From: Acidobacteriota bacterium | Lineage (GTDB): Bacteria; Acidobacteriota; Blastocatellia; UBA7656 | Direction of reading: 5' to 3' | NCBI GenBank assembly: GCA_016201275.1 | Contig: JACQDB010000082.1 | Coordinates: forward strand, 62,001-126,000 | DNA: 64,000 bases | Shown: positions 18,274 through 28,033 of the stretch, in pieces | How positions within the stretch are numbered: position 1 is the first letter of the stretch | Layout of the letters: each line of letters begins with the position of its first letter | Position numbers and translations under genes: made by a program | Notes under the pieces: generated by a model | Databases searched by the model: none | Seen by the model: the letters and a program-made list of their open reading frames with translations, nothing else | Told to the model about the DNA's origin: nothing

Positions 18274-18503
18274 TGGTGCATCTCCTTGCGCGGGGTTGAA
18301 TAGTACACGCCGGGAATCAAACGCCACAACTGTTTTCCGGCGCTTTGCCGGTTGTCGAAACCCCCTTGAGCCGAACGCTATATATGGATAACAGGAAGAG
18401 AGCGACCACACTATATGGGATGCCTCATTCATTTTTTCCGATAGCGAGCAAAGCGCCAAACCGCTTTTCGGGTTGGCGTCATAAAGAAATTCGTACTTCA
18501 ATA

Positions 18504-21500
18504 TCACTCCGCACGCAAAGCCGGAAGCAGGGGAGACCGCAGCGCCGCCAGCGTCGCCAGCAGCGAAGCGCACAGGCCGGTTACTAACACGGCGCACAAC
18601 CACAAGCCTAATGACAGCGACACCAACTGCCCACCACGCGACAGATAGGCCGGAGCGATGGCCAGCAACGCGCAGGCCGTGCCAGTCACCAGGCCGCAAA
18701 CCAGCAGCAATAAATTTTCTGCCACCACCATCAAAGCAAAGTGATTCGAGTTGTAACCCACCGCTCGCAATAAAGCCATCTCTTGGCGACGCTCCAACAC
18801 ATTGCGGAGCAACACCGTTGCCAGTCCCAATGTGCCGAGCAACAAGCCGAACGCGCCGAGCGTTTGAAAGGTCGAAATGTAAGTGTTTTCGACGCGATGA
18901 AAACTCGCCAAGCGTTCACCGGCATTCGTCACATCAAAGCCGTAATCCGAAAGCCGCTCTTCGAGAGCCGCCGTCACCGTCGCCGTTTGTTCCGGCGCTA
19001 CATCAAGCAAAAAGAAACCGTAGCCGCCTTCGTCTTTGAACAACTGCAAAAAGTTTTTCTCGGACATGATGAACTCGCTTTGAAAGAGACTGTCGGCAAG
19101 CGCCGCAACGATTCGCAAACGCAGCGGCTCGGCGTTCGTTCGCGCATACAAAAATTCATCGCCGAGTTGCAAATGCAAAACATAAGTCAACGAATTGGCA
19201 TCCACGATGACCGGAATTGCGGCTGGCGGCTGGCGGCTGGCGGCTGGCGGCTTTGCTGAATCACTCGAAGGCAGTGGCTTGGCGTTTGATGAATCGGCGA
19301 GCGGTTGAGAATTCACCGGTGCTGAATTTTCGGCGTTGCCATCGTTGAGCAACAACCACGGATTGCGTTTTTCTTCAGGAGTTTTCGCTAACGAAGCTTG
19401 AAACGAGAAGCGCTTGCTGTTGAGAAACGCCTCGCTTGCGCCGAGGATTTTAGGGCGCTGCGGTTGATACAAATTTAAGCAACTGGCATCTTCGCCCCGG
19501 CGCACGCGGAAGCGCGTGAACGCCACCGCTGCGGGCGAAAAATTTTTATCGGCTGTGAGGTTCAAGGCTTCGCGGCCTTCAACGGTTGCCGGATTGTAAT
19601 GCAGCGGCAAAAGCGATTCGGCCATGAGTGGAAAGCCGCCGGTTCCCGATTTTTTATCAAGCGCGTTGGGCGCGGTGTCGCGTTTGAAAGCGTCCACGGC
19701 GACGATGATAAAGGCGGCGGCGGCAATCAAGGCGATGCACAAAACGCTGCGCCCGGCGCGATGCGTGGCATTGCGAAAACCCATCAATACGATGGCGCTG
19801 AAACCTCTGCCTTGTATCAAGCGCTTTTTGTTGCCGCGCAGCCAAGCCGATTGAAAATAGAGCAGAGCAATTAAAAACGTCGTCCCCGCGCCGAAAAATC
19901 CTGCCGTTTGATTAAGCCGATTTGCCAACGCGCCAAACCACAAGGCCGCGCCTGCGCCGCCGAAAATGATTACCGCAAGCCGCGAGGAAAATAGATGCGG
20001 CGCTGCGGCGACGCGGCGACGCGGCGACGCGGCCTTGCCAATTGCCGACGACTTACGGCGAACGACTGATGGCGAGCTACCGACTAAAGACCCCGCGAGC
20101 AGAGCGCGAGGCGAGGCGCGTTTGAGCATACGCAACGTCCAGGCGATGCACAGCAAAGCGGCGATGATGCCGCCTGCGACACCCAACACCAGCGGCCAAG
20201 GCGAAATCCGTAATTGCAATAAAGTCGTGCCGACCGCGCCTTGCCAAAAAGTTTTGAGTCCGTACATCAACAGTCCTGCGAAGGCGACCGCGCCGAGGAT
20301 GCCCAACAGGCTGCCGAGGCTGGAGAGAATCGCGCCTTCCATGAAAAAGAGATTGCGAATTTGCTTTGCCGAAAATCCTACGGCTTCGAGCAAACCGATT
20401 TCGCGCCAGCGTTGCTCGATGCCGAGCTTGAAAAACAGACTGGCAAGCAACAACGCGGAGACTACGAGAAAGAAGCTGAAATAGAAAAAGTATTCGCCGA
20501 AATCGGTCGCGCCCTGCGAAGCTTGAACGCCTTGCGCCTTCACGGCAAAAATCACGAAGCCCGATTGCAGAGGGTCTAAAGCATCACGCAATTTCGTTTT
20601 GATAGATTCAAGTGCCGCCAGCGGATCTTCATTCTCTCTCAGACCGGTACGAAGTGAAGTGGCATTACCGAAGCGCGTTTGCCAAAGTTGTTGTCCAACT
20701 TCGAGAGGCACAAAAGCTTTCGCCGTAGTGCGATACTTTTTCCAATACGCATCGTCTTTCGGGCGCACACGCTTGAGGTCAACAGGAAACGGCGGATTCC
20801 AAGCGGATAAACTTTCGGTGTCGCTAATGCCCGGATAATTCGGCACACGGTCGCGGTCAGCAGCTATACCTCCTATAGGCAAAATACCTTCGACTTTGAA
20901 CTGTGCAGTTTTGGTTTCAAGTCGCCCTTCTTCCTGCCAGAGGTAATATTCCAGCGTCACAACCGCGCCCAACTTTGCATTGAGGTCACGAGCCGCCCAA
21001 TCGTTTAGCAGTACAGGAGGCAATTGCTCCGATGAAGGATTCCGCTCCAAGGCTCGGTTCAAAGCTTCAACTCTTTGTGAGGTTCCATGCCCATAATTGT
21101 GACTCCAAACTTCAAACTCCTCCACGTTGAGTGTGGTTACCAGCGAATAAGGAATCTCCCGTTTGCCTACGCGCATGGTGTTTGCCAGATAACTCATAAT
21201 CGGCGACATAAAACCGACCGTCTGCGCTACCTCTACCGTTGCGTCGTTGAGTATTGCACTGTCGCTTTCAAGCTGAATACTGTTTTGATCTTTCAGTATG
21301 CGAAGCCTCAAACCTAAATCTTCGAGCGCGAATCGCTCTTTCAAGATGTTCTGTAGGGGCGCAATGCCTTGCGTCCCTGTGTGCGTTTGCGCCCCCTGCC
21401 TTCCTGCATCGGCCTGCTGAATCAGAATGGCATTGGCTTTGCCCGTCTGTTCAATATCTTTTTGCAGACGCCGCAACGAAACAAACACGGCGCGCACCGC

Positions 21501-22106
21501 TCCTTGTTGTGGGCGTAGAGCAAATTCGCCCAGTGAATTTTGCGCCAGTGCTTCACGCATCGTCAGGCGAATCGTGCGCCCCGCATCTTCTTTGCGTCCG
21601 TGCAATGAGCCTTCAGGAATTGCCGTAGGCTTTTCGATACGCAGTAAAATCGCATCATTTGCCGCGCCGCCCAACTCTTGCGCTAAGGCTTCGCTTAATA
21701 AAATTTCGCGGTCTGCGGGGGCGCGACTGGCTTTGCCATGAAATTGCCAGAAGCGTTCATCAACGCCGTAAACTTGTACCTGCGAGGCTCTGCGTCCGCT
21801 CTTTTCATGAGTCACAAAACCGTTGAGCGTGATGATCGGGCAAGCGTCTTTGAAGGACGCTGTGAAGCGTTCATCGCTGGTTAAATCGTCGGCCAACTGC
21901 TCCCGGAAAAATGTTGTTGAAGAAAGCAGATAATCGGTGTTGCCGAGTCTGGATAAGAATAAATCTTTCAGGCTGGCGCGCACCGAATCGCCGACCAGCA
22001 ATGCACCTGCAAGCACTGCTACGGCTGTGGCGACGCCAAAGATGACGGCAAGATTGGTGCGCCAGTAGTGCCGGAGATTTTGTTTGATGAGCGTAGAGAT
22101 TTTCAT
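18504..22106 (-). CDS. Large FtsX-domain ABC transporter permease
   Basis: A 1200-residue inner-membrane protein. After an N-terminal helix (AVIFGVATAVAVLAGALLV) comes a large extracytoplasmic domain of about 500 residues, an FtsX block of TMs (around 545-690: YFSFFLVVSALLLASLFF, then GAILSSLGSLLGILGAVAF), further TMs, a second periplasmic part, and a C-terminal FtsX block ending LGLATVLLRNVLERRQEMALLRAVGY. This is the layout of MacB/LolCE-type mechanotransmission permeases that drive export of lipoproteins, peptides or lipids. The region of residues about 950-990 and that near 700 are encoded by heptamer and octamer repeats (19.2 kb and 20.0 kb). The ATPase gene is 105 nt upstream, same strand. 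Start at 22106 has no strong ribosome site. Substrate unknown. Confidence 0.9.
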   Translation of the reverse strand: MKISTLIKQNLRHYWRTNLAVIFGVATAVAVLAGALLVGDSVRASLKDLFLSRLGNTDYLLSSTTFFREQLADDLTSDERFTASFKDACPIITLNGFVTHEKSGRRASQVQVYGVDERFWQFHGKASRAPADREILLSEALAQELGGAANDAILLRIEKPTAIPEGSLHGRKEDAGRTIRLTMREALAQNSLGEFALRPQQGAVRAVFVSLRRLQKDIEQTGKANAILIQQADAGRQGAQTHTGTQGIAPLQNILKERFALEDLGLRLRILKDQNSIQLESDSAILNDATVEVAQTVGFMSPIMSYLANTMRVGKREIPYSLVTTLNVEEFEVWSHNYGHGTSQRVEALNRALERNPSSEQLPPVLLNDWAARDLNAKLGAVVTLEYYLWQEEGRLETKTAQFKVEGILPIGGIAADRDRVPNYPGISDTESLSAWNPPFPVDLKRVRPKDDAYWKKYRTTAKAFVPLEVGQQLWQTRFGNATSLRTGLRENEDPLAALESIKTKLRDALDPLQSGFVIFAVKAQGVQASQGATDFGEYFFYFSFFLVVSALLLASLFFKLGIEQRWREIGLLEAVGFSAKQIRNLFFMEGAILSSLGSLLGILGAVAFAGLLMYGLKTFWQGAVGTTLLQLRISPWPLVLGVAGGIIAALLCIAWTLRMLKRASPRALLAGSLVGSSPSVVRRKSSAIGKAASPRRRVAAAPHLFSSRLAVIIFGGAGAALWFGALANRLNQTAGFFGAGTTFLIALLYFQSAWLRGNKKRLIQGRGFSAIVLMGFRNATHRAGRSVLCIALIAAAAFIIVAVDAFKRDTAPNALDKKSGTGGFPLMAESLLPLHYNPATVEGREALNLTADKNFSPAAVAFTRFRVRRGEDASCLNLYQPQRPKILGASEAFLNSKRFSFQASLAKTPEEKRNPWLLLNDGNAENSAPVNSQPLADSSNAKPLPSSDSAKPPAASRQPPAAIPVIVDANSLTYVLHLQLGDEFLYARTNAEPLRLRIVAALADSLFQSEFIMSEKNFLQLFKDEGGYGFFLLDVAPEQTATVTAALEERLSDYGFDVTNAGERLASFHRVENTYISTFQTLGAFGLLLGTLGLATVLLRNVLERRQEMALLRAVGYNSNHFALMVVAENLLLLVCGLVTGTACALLAIAPAYLSRGGQLVSLSLGLWLCAVLVTGLCASLLATLAALRSPLLPALRAE
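19217..19254 (+). repeat. Tandem heptamer array (ggctggc type) in the permease gene
   Basis: About five copies of a 7-nt unit. On the coding (minus) strand it encodes the Pro/Ala-rich stretch KPPAASRQPPAAIPV in an extracytoplasmic loop of the FtsX permease. The array preserves the frame because the run as a whole does not introduce a stop. Confidence 0.75.
20003..20036 (+). repeat. Tandem octamer array (gcggcgac type) in the permease gene
   Basis: Three to four copies of an 8-nt unit, read on the minus strand as a short Arg/Ala-rich stretch (KAASPRRRVAAAPHL) of the FtsX permease. It probably lies in a loop between membrane segments. Confidence 0.6.
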
Positions 22107-22109
22107 AAC

Positions 22110-22136
22110 GATGAATGATGAACGATGAACGATGGG
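22110..22136 (+). repeat. Tandem heptamer array (gatgaac type)
   Basis: Four imperfect copies of gatgaa(c/t) directly upstream of the permease start, within the 105-nt gap between the ATPase and the permease genes. It belongs to the same class of short tandem repeats as those at 13.0, 19.2 and 48.0 kb. Confidence 0.65.
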
Positions 22137-22211
22137 CAAGCACTTTTTAACCTGCCTCCAGATTTCACGCGGATTGCTAAAGCGTCTGATTCATTGTGCA
22201 TCGTTCCGATT

Positions 22212-22877
22212 TCATACTTTTTGCAAGTGTTGGTCAAGCATCTGAAATTGTGTCGGGAAGCGCGCTGCGAGTTCGGCGTTGTGGGTGACGACGATGAGAA
22301 TGGTCTGTTGTTTCCGGTGCAATTCCAGCAACAGCGACGCGACCATTGCGGCGGACTGGTGGTCGAGATTGCCGGTCGGTTCATCACACAACAACAGCGA
22401 TGGATTCATAATCAAAGCGCGAGCCAGAGCGACGCGCTGTTTTTCGCCGCCCGACAATTCCGCCGGACGATGCGTGAGTCGTTGGCTCAGTCCCACTTGA
22501 TCGAGCAACATTTTGGCGCGTGCCGTGTAATCGCCGTTTGATTGAGCCACCAAGGTCGGCGTCAACACATTTTCCAAAACTGTGAGTTGCGGCAACAAAC
22601 AATGGTCTTGAAACACGAAGCCGGTGTGTTGATTACGAAACGCGGCTAACTGTTTGGCGTCGAGTTGAAAAGGGTTCTCGCCGTCCAGCGTGACCGTGCC
22701 GGAGGTCGGCGGTTCCAGCGCGCCGATGAGGTAAAGCAAAGTGCTTTTGCCGCTGCCTGATGGCCCCATAATCGAAACCGCCTCGCCACGAGAAAGTTGC
22801 AAAGAGATGTTGGAAAGAATCTCTAGCGCCCCTTGCGGCGTTGGATAATCTTTCGAGAGATGGGTGACTTCGAGCAA
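22212..22877 (-). CDS. ABC transporter ATP-binding protein (LolD/MacB type)
   Basis: A 221-residue ATPase that powers the FtsX-type permease encoded 105 nt downstream. Walker A is GPSGSGKSTLL, the Q-loop is FVFQDHCLLPQLTVLENV, the signature is LSGGEKQRVALARAL, Walker B is LLLCDEPTGNLD and the H-loop is VVTHNAELA. The start is TTG at 22877 with AGAGGA 7 nt upstream; no ATG lies near. Length and the LTVLENV-type Q-loop fit the LolD/FtsE/MacB group. Export of lipoproteins, lipids or peptides across the periplasm is the likely function, but the substrate cannot be told. Confidence 0.93.
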   Translation of the reverse strand: MLEVTHLSKDYPTPQGALEILSNISLQLSRGEAVSIMGPSGSGKSTLLYLIGALEPPTSGTVTLDGENPFQLDAKQLAAFRNQHTGFVFQDHCLLPQLTVLENVLTPTLVAQSNGDYTARAKMLLDQVGLSQRLTHRPAELSGGEKQRVALARALIMNPSLLLCDEPTGNLDHQSAAMVASLLLELHRKQQTILIVVTHNAELAARFPTQFQMLDQHLQKV

Positions 22878-22917
22878 GCTTAAATCCTCTTTTCAGCCCT
22901 TCGTAAAACTTCATGTC

Positions 22918-23035
22918 GCTTAGGATGGTGGATGAAATAAAGTGCAACCCTGTACGGGCGACCACCGCAGGGTCGCCCGTACAAGGCGTTGGAAAATCAC
23001 TCAAGTTTTACAGGTTATTGCATCCACAATCCTTA
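22918..23035. mobile_element. MITE-like palindromic element, copy 1
   Basis: A 118-nt element nearly identical in layout to that at 58160-58276. It begins gcttaggatggtggatgaa and ends catccacaatcctta, which are imperfect terminal inverted repeats. Inside is a perfect 13-nt palindrome pair (22951-22963 and 22971-22983) followed by ggaaaatcactcaag, shared by both copies. Its right end supplies the TAA stop codon of the glycosyltransferase. No coding capacity. Confidence 0.75.
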
Positions 23036-24328
23036 CTGCTGCGCCTTCAACAAGCTTGCATAAGCTTCAACGGCGCGTGCCGTCATGCGTTCGGCGCTGT
23101 AATATTTTCGCACTCCATAAAAACCGTTTTGACCTAGCTCTTCGGCTCGCGCACGGTCTTTCCAGATGGCCAGCAAACTCGCCGCTAACGCATCCGTATC
23201 GCCAGGCTCGACCAGAAGGCCGCCCGACGTTTTCGTAATGATTTCCGGGAACGCCCCGTGTCGCGGTTGCACCACAGGGATGCCGTTGGCCATCGCTTCA
23301 AACAGAAACATTCCTTTCGGATCAACATAAGTCGTCGGCACCGACAGCACATCAAGCGTGTGCAGGAATTCGATCTTGCCCGCTTTATCCAGCGCGCCGC
23401 GATAATGAAATTCGTCGGCAAGTCCCCACGCCTGCATCTGCTGTTCGATGCCCTGCAAGTAATCCTGGTGTTCCGGCGCAAGATAGCCTGCGGCTTCGAG
23501 TCTGGCTTTCGGCGCATCATCACGGTCGCGCATTTTTTTGTAGGCTGCGGCCAGAATGTGCAAGCCTTTTTCGGGCGCGACTCTGGCGAAATAACCAACC
23601 GTGAAAACTGCGGACGAATTCGCCTCGCGCATACGATGGCCTTCGAGGTTGATGCCCAGCGGCACGGTATGAATTTTGTTTGCCGGAAGGCCCAGATAAT
23701 CCGCCATGAATGCGGCGTAATAATCGCTCACCGCTATGAAGGCATCCACGTATTCGAGATTGGCGCGAATCAAATTGAGTGCCTCGCTTTTGTACGGCTG
23801 GCGTAAGCCTTCGAGAAAAAAATCTTCACCTTGCAGGGTGCAGGCCACAGGTTTATGCAAGGCTTCACGCAGTGGTCGCGCCAGGCCAATTAACAAGGTG
23901 TTCGGCAGATTGATCAAGTCGGGCGCGGTTTCTGATTTGAGCCAGTGAACCAATTTTTGCATCTCTTTGCGCTGAAAACCGTCTTCGCCTTTGAGCATGG
24001 AAACGGTCATCTCGCCCAAAAAGCGCGGGTCAACCGGAAGCGAATTTTTCGCTGCCAACTTCAAAGCGAATTTGGCATCCCACAGCTTATCTACAAGCCA
24101 CGGCGTATGGCGAAACAGCGCCGAATGTTGTTCGAGATAAACGCTGATGCCGCCGAAAAAGACGCGCTCTTGACTGACATTTTTTTCATCGGTGCGCGTA
24201 GGCGTATAGATTGGCACGAGCGTTACTTGATGCCCTTGTCGCATCATCTCCGCCGCCAGCGCATTATCGCGCAGACAACTGCCGCAATACATTCCCGCCG
24301 CCCCCGCTGTGATGTAGATGATTTTCAT
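23033..24328 (-). CDS. GT4-type glycosyltransferase (GT-B fold)
   Basis: A 431-residue retaining glycosyltransferase. The N-terminal domain starts MKIIYITAGAAGMYCGSC, with a nucleotide-sugar-enzyme-like first strand. The donor-binding C-terminal domain has VGYFARVAPEKGLHILAAAYKKM and the GT4 EX7E region (PKGMFLFEAMANGIPVVQP). The C-terminal QNGFYGVRKYYSAERMTARAVE is typical. Such enzymes build polysaccharide or glycolipid in the cytoplasm. It is downstream of nothing obvious on this strand and is followed by a MITE-like repeat whose end forms the stop codon. Start ATG at 24328. The donor and acceptor are unknown. Confidence 0.88.
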   Translation of the reverse strand: MKIIYITAGAAGMYCGSCLRDNALAAEMMRQGHQVTLVPIYTPTRTDEKNVSQERVFFGGISVYLEQHSALFRHTPWLVDKLWDAKFALKLAAKNSLPVDPRFLGEMTVSMLKGEDGFQRKEMQKLVHWLKSETAPDLINLPNTLLIGLARPLREALHKPVACTLQGEDFFLEGLRQPYKSEALNLIRANLEYVDAFIAVSDYYAAFMADYLGLPANKIHTVPLGINLEGHRMREANSSAVFTVGYFARVAPEKGLHILAAAYKKMRDRDDAPKARLEAAGYLAPEHQDYLQGIEQQMQAWGLADEFHYRGALDKAGKIEFLHTLDVLSVPTTYVDPKGMFLFEAMANGIPVVQPRHGAFPEIITKTSGGLLVEPGDTDALAASLLAIWKDRARAEELGQNGFYGVRKYYSAERMTARAVEAYASLLKAQQ

Positions 24329-24376
24329 ATCAACCGTGCTGTATTATTCATCTGAGCTTATAAAAATGAATTTGCG

Positions 24377-24814
24377 CTATTGGTTTCGCTGTAAAACGTA
24401 ATAGCTGACTTCATACACAACTCCACTATTTTGCTGCTCGTCAATTAACAAGTAAGGGGAATCTACTTGCATTTGAGAATCCGATTTAATATAGGTGCGT
24501 GTAAAATTAAATTGCCTGCGAGTAAGAGTATTAATAGCCGGTCCCAAATAGCTGGAAACTTCTATTTCTCGCCAAAAGGACAGCCATTTGTCACGCTGAA
24601 ATGGCGGATCAAAATCGAAGGTGACGATTACAAAACCTTTAAAGAGTCTGCCACGATACCTCCCGCGTATATTGCGAATGTGTTGGGGAATAGGATTGAC
24701 CACAAAACGACGAAACCAAATTGGTCCTGCCAAACAGTCCGCAAATGGCAAGCTCTCCCAAAGGTGAAGCATTTTCGTTCCCCAACTTCCTACCTTCAAT
24801 TGAATAAATTTCAC
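24377..24814 (-). CDS. Hypothetical protein, translationally coupled to the aldehyde dehydrogenase
   Basis: A 145-residue protein that I do not recognise. It has a GTG start whose GTGA overlaps the TGA stop of the aldehyde dehydrogenase, which suggests coupled translation. The sequence has a balanced composition with strand-like stretches (GFVIVTFDFDPPFQRD, VVYEVSYYVLQRNQ) and a Trp-rich middle (DKWLSFWREIEVSS). No signal peptide or membrane segment. The base composition is a little more AT rich than the neighbours. A 120-codon frame on the opposite strand is less convincing. It might be an accessory of the aldehyde dehydrogenase; nothing in the sequence proves this. Confidence 0.5.
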   Translation of the reverse strand: MKFIQLKVGSWGTKMLHLWESLPFADCLAGPIWFRRFVVNPIPQHIRNIRGRYRGRLFKGFVIVTFDFDPPFQRDKWLSFWREIEVSSYLGPAINTLTRRQFNFTRTYIKSDSQMQVDSPYLLIDEQQNSGVVYEVSYYVLQRNQ

Positions 24815-26235
24815 GCGCTCGCTCTTTGAAACGCTCGGCGAGCATAGAGATGTTCAAACAGATTGCCTTCGTGCGGTTGATCCCAGCCGATTTGCATCGT
24901 CGGAATCGCGCCGATGTTCAAGCGGTCAACCAAGGGCGAACTCACTAATCGTTCAATCAACTTTTCATCTTTGGTGATGGCCGTGACCACTAAAGTTTTA
25001 CCCAAGCGTTCGGGGATTTCGTCTTGCTTGACGTTTACGACGCTGGCAAACGGAAAGAGGAATTCTTTATTCGCCAGCGTGTGTTCAGGCGAGTCGCATC
25101 GCACCACCGTCGGCAATAAATATGTACAGCCTTGATGTGTAGCCAGGCGCTCCGTATTGCGGAACTTTGCTGTCACCTCGGTTGCGCCGTCGTCTGCAAG
25201 CCCGGCGTCAATCATCGCTGAAATGCGTTCGGCTACGTTTCCATCAGCAAACGGCGCAATCTGTGCCTGTTCATCATCGGCATCTCGCGGGACGACGCTT
25301 GCCAAGCGTTCGGCCAAAGCTTCGGCAATCTCTTCGGCGTGCGAAGTGACCCAGATGCCCGAAGCGTTGAGGCACGAACGCCCGCCGTTTTCTAAAATCG
25401 AAGTGACCATCACATCCAGATACTTTTCCCAATCGTTGATGCAGTCATCGGCGATGACCACTTTGCTGTAGCCGGGGCCGTGCAGTTCTATGCGCGAGTC
25501 GTTTTTGTATTTGCCTACGGCGGCGACATCGCCGAACATCATGCCGCGTCCGGTGTTTCGTAAAATCTCGCTCGCGCCAACGTGCGAAGTCGGGTAGTAA
25601 TAAAACGCTTCACGCGGAACGCCTGCTTTGATGAATGCCTGAATGAGGCGATACGGCGTCCACGGTTCTGCCGCGCCCGGTTTCAAAACCAGCGCCGTCT
25701 TTAACGCGATAGCCGGAACCCACAAGGAATGCACACCCGGCGAATTGCTCGGCAAGACAATGCCTAGCGTATCGCCACGCGGATAAAAACTCAGCGAATG
25801 GCCTGCGTGCGTGCCTGCGCCGCTATCGAGGATTTGCAAATCCAAGCCGCGAGTCAAGCCGTCCAAGACGCTCTGCATTTCGGTTAAGGCGGCGAAAATC
25901 TTTTGCCTATTTTTTCGCACGAAAACAAACGGCATTCCGGTGGTTGCCGACAGTTGCTCTACGTAATCTTGCGGCGATTGCACGCAGTCGCCAAGCGGCA
26001 ACGAATCGTTGAGAAAATACTCAGCAGCGCGAGCCGACATAGCGATTAACTCTTGGGTAGAAAATTTCTGGAGCGCTTGTTTGCTTTGGTGTTGGGGCAA
26101 CAAATCGCGGCGAATGAGTCCAGCATTTGCCTGACTGATTTCAACCAAAGGCTGGCGGGTGCGATGATGCGGAATCGTCACCACGTCCAGACTTTTATAG
26201 GGTGCGCCTTTTCTGAGTATCGGTATGTGAAGCAT
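24811..26235 (-). CDS. Aldehyde dehydrogenase-family reductase (EhpG/GriC-like candidate)
   Basis: A 474-residue NAD(P)-dependent enzyme of the aldehyde dehydrogenase fold. The cofactor region has GIVLPSNSPGVHSLW and LVLKPGAAEPWTPYRL; the catalytic Cys is in NGGRSCLNASG (about residue 288). The N-terminal 100 residues are unlike common substrate-oxidising members. The neighbourhood contains an adenylating ligase (28034-29125) of the phenazine/LuxE type. Together they resemble EhpF/EhpG or GriD/GriC, in which a ligase activates a carboxylic acid and the partner reduces it to the aldehyde. I chose the ATG at 26235 with GAGG upstream. ProRS lies between the two, so their partnership is an inference. 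Confidence 0.8.
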   Translation of the reverse strand: MLHIPILRKGAPYKSLDVVTIPHHRTRQPLVEISQANAGLIRRDLLPQHQSKQALQKFSTQELIAMSARAAEYFLNDSLPLGDCVQSPQDYVEQLSATTGMPFVFVRKNRQKIFAALTEMQSVLDGLTRGLDLQILDSGAGTHAGHSLSFYPRGDTLGIVLPSNSPGVHSLWVPAIALKTALVLKPGAAEPWTPYRLIQAFIKAGVPREAFYYYPTSHVGASEILRNTGRGMMFGDVAAVGKYKNDSRIELHGPGYSKVVIADDCINDWEKYLDVMVTSILENGGRSCLNASGIWVTSHAEEIAEALAERLASVVPRDADDEQAQIAPFADGNVAERISAMIDAGLADDGATEVTAKFRNTERLATHQGCTYLLPTVVRCDSPEHTLANKEFLFPFASVVNVKQDEIPERLGKTLVVTAITKDEKLIERLVSSPLVDRLNIGAIPTMQIGWDQPHEGNLFEHLYARRAFQRASA

Positions 26236-26418
26236 AAATCCTCGCTTCAAGCGGTTCTAAAACATTCTTGTTTTCGCAGCGCAAGCGTAATCCGTTTCGC
26301 CTTCCGGATCGGTGAGCCGGAATTTTCCCGTCTCGAAAGGAGGGCGACTATTTGCTTGCGGCGCTTTGCCCCTGCGGGGTTGCTTTTCTCAAGGCTTGAT
26401 GATCAATGTGGTTTAGAC

Positions 26419-27858
26419 CTAATAAGCCTTCGCAAAAATCACTTTCTCTTTTGCCGGTTGTCCGCACTTGATGCAAACGCCTTCGCGGCTCTCCTGCTCA
26501 AGCGGAACGCAGCGCGTCGTTGCTTTGGTTTGCTCTTTGATCTGCGCTTCGCAGTCGCTACTGCCGCACCAATACGACAACGCAAAGCCTTTTTCGACGA
26601 CGCTCTTGAACTGCTCGTAATCGTCCGGCTCGTGAGTATTGGCGTTGCGAAACGCCAGGGCGCGATCATACAAAGCCTGCTGAATGGTGACCAGCAGCGC
26701 TTTGACGACAGTCACAATTTCGTCTTGCTGGGCGGCGGTCTTGCCAGCTTTGCCGGGTTGGTCGCGTCTAGCCAGCATCACCGTGCGGCTGGCTACATCC
26801 TTCGGGCCAATCTCTATTCGCAGCGGCACACCGCGCATCTCCCAATCGTTGAATTTGAAACCGGGAGTCAGCCCTTCGCGTTCGTCCAGCTTGACGCGCA
26901 CCTCTGCACCGACAAGCGCGGTGCGAAGGTTTTGCGCCGCTTCCATCACGATGGCCTTCTCTTCAGCGGTCTTGAAAATCGGCACGACAACCACTTGAAA
27001 GGGCGCAAGGCGCGGCGGCAAAATTAACCCCTGCGCGTCGCCGTGAACCATGATGATTGCACCGATGAAGCGCGTTGACAGTCCCCACGAAGTCGTCCAG
27101 CAATATTGCAATTCGCCCCGCTTATCCAGATAGCGAATGTCGAACGCTTTGGCGAAATTCTGGCCGAGGTTGTGCGAGGTTCCCGCCTGCAAGGCTTTGC
27201 CGTCGCCCATCATGGCTTCAATCGAATAGGTCTGGTCTGCACCGGCAAAGCGTTCGGCGTCGGATTTGCGACCGGGGATCACCGGAATCGCCGCTTCGTT
27301 TACCGCAAAGTCGGTATAGACTTCGAGCATCTGTCGAGTCTCGGCGGCGGCCTCTTCGTAAGTGGCGTGCGCGGTATGGCCTTCCTGCCAGAAAAATTCC
27401 AGCGTCCGCAAAAACATCTTGGTTCGCAGTTCCCAGCGCACCACGCTGTTCCATTGATTAATCAGCACCGGCAAGTCTCTGTACGACTTGATCCATTTGG
27501 CGTAGGCGTACCCGATGATGGTTTCCGAAGTCGGGCGAATGACGAGCGGTTCTTCCAACTCTTTGCCGCCGCCGATGGTGACCACCGCGAGTTCCGGCGA
27601 GAAGCCTTCGACGTGGGCTTGCTCTTTTTCGAGAAAACTTTTCGGAATCAAGAGAGGAAACGCAGCGTTCACATGGCCTGTGGCTTTGAAGCGTCGGTCG
27701 AGGGCTTGTTGAATATTTTCCCACAACGCCCAACCGTAAGGGCGCACAATCATGCAGCCGCGCACCGGCGCGTAGTCCGCCAGCTCGGCGCGTAAAACCA
27801 GTTGGTTGTACCACTCGGAAAAATCTTCCGTATGAGAAGGCAATTTCGCATCTGACAT
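26419..27858 (-). CDS. proS: Prolyl-tRNA synthetase, archaeal/eukaryotic type
   Basis: A 479-residue class II synthetase charging tRNA-Pro. It starts [24 protein letters not shown] and has motif 2 [10 protein letters not shown] and [17 protein letters not shown], typical of the archaeal-type ProRS. There is no inserted editing (INS) domain between motifs 2 and 3. The C-terminus has a zinc-binding domain ([10 protein letters not shown] ... [10 protein letters not shown]) and ends in Tyr, as in that subfamily. Because this type lacks internal editing, a separate YbaK-type deacylase is expected; one is encoded 1.4 kb away at 29290. The gene lies between a ligase and a reductase on the same strand, with gaps of about 175-185 nt. 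Confidence 0.96.
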   Translation of the reverse strand: MSDAKLPSHTEDFSEWYNQLVLRAELADYAPVRGCMIVRPYGWALWENIQQALDRRFKATGHVNAAFPLLIPKSFLEKEQAHVEGFSPELAVVTIGGGKELEEPLVIRPTSETIIGYAYAKWIKSYRDLPVLINQWNSVVRWELRTKMFLRTLEFFWQEGHTAHATYEEAAAETRQMLEVYTDFAVNEAAIPVIPGRKSDAERFAGADQTYSIEAMMGDGKALQAGTSHNLGQNFAKAFDIRYLDKRGELQYCWTTSWGLSTRFIGAIIMVHGDAQGLILPPRLAPFQVVVVPIFKTAEEKAIVMEAAQNLRTALVGAEVRVKLDEREGLTPGFKFNDWEMRGVPLRIEIGPKDVASRTVMLARRDQPGKAGKTAAQQDEIVTVVKALLVTIQQALYDRALAFRNANTHEPDDYEQFKSVVEKGFALSYWCGSSDCEAQIKEQTKATTRCVPLEQESREGVCIKCGQPAKEKVIFAKAY

Positions 27859-28033
27859 AAAATTTGATTATCTCCAAAATTATATTTTCGTTTGTACTGG
27901 CAGACCAAGCAGACCGCAAGCCCACTTGCTAAGTTTGCGAGAGCCATTCCCAACCGCCGCCCCGGTTTTTTATTTGTGCTGCTCCGTCTGTGGCAACTTC
28001 CATAATCCGCAATCGGCATTCTGCAATCCGCAA

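Noticed and set aside
17107-18699. 530-residue version of the acyl-CoA dehydrogenase
   Set aside because: The extra N-terminal part overlaps the permease gene and has no family similarity; a strong AAGGAG marks the start at 18273.
22918-23035. CRISPR or tRNA-like structure suspected because of the palindrome
   Set aside because: There is no repeat-spacer pattern and no tRNA arms; the match to 58160-58276 shows it is a dispersed element.
24467-24829. 120-codon plus-strand frame opposite the hypothetical protein
   Set aside because: The minus-strand frame has a start coupled to the aldehyde dehydrogenase stop and better strand/helix pattern, so I prefer it. I cannot fully exclude the plus frame.
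26053-27027. 324-codon plus-strand frame opposite proS
   Set aside because: It lies antisense to the ProRS gene, has no ribosome site, and shows no recognisable domain.
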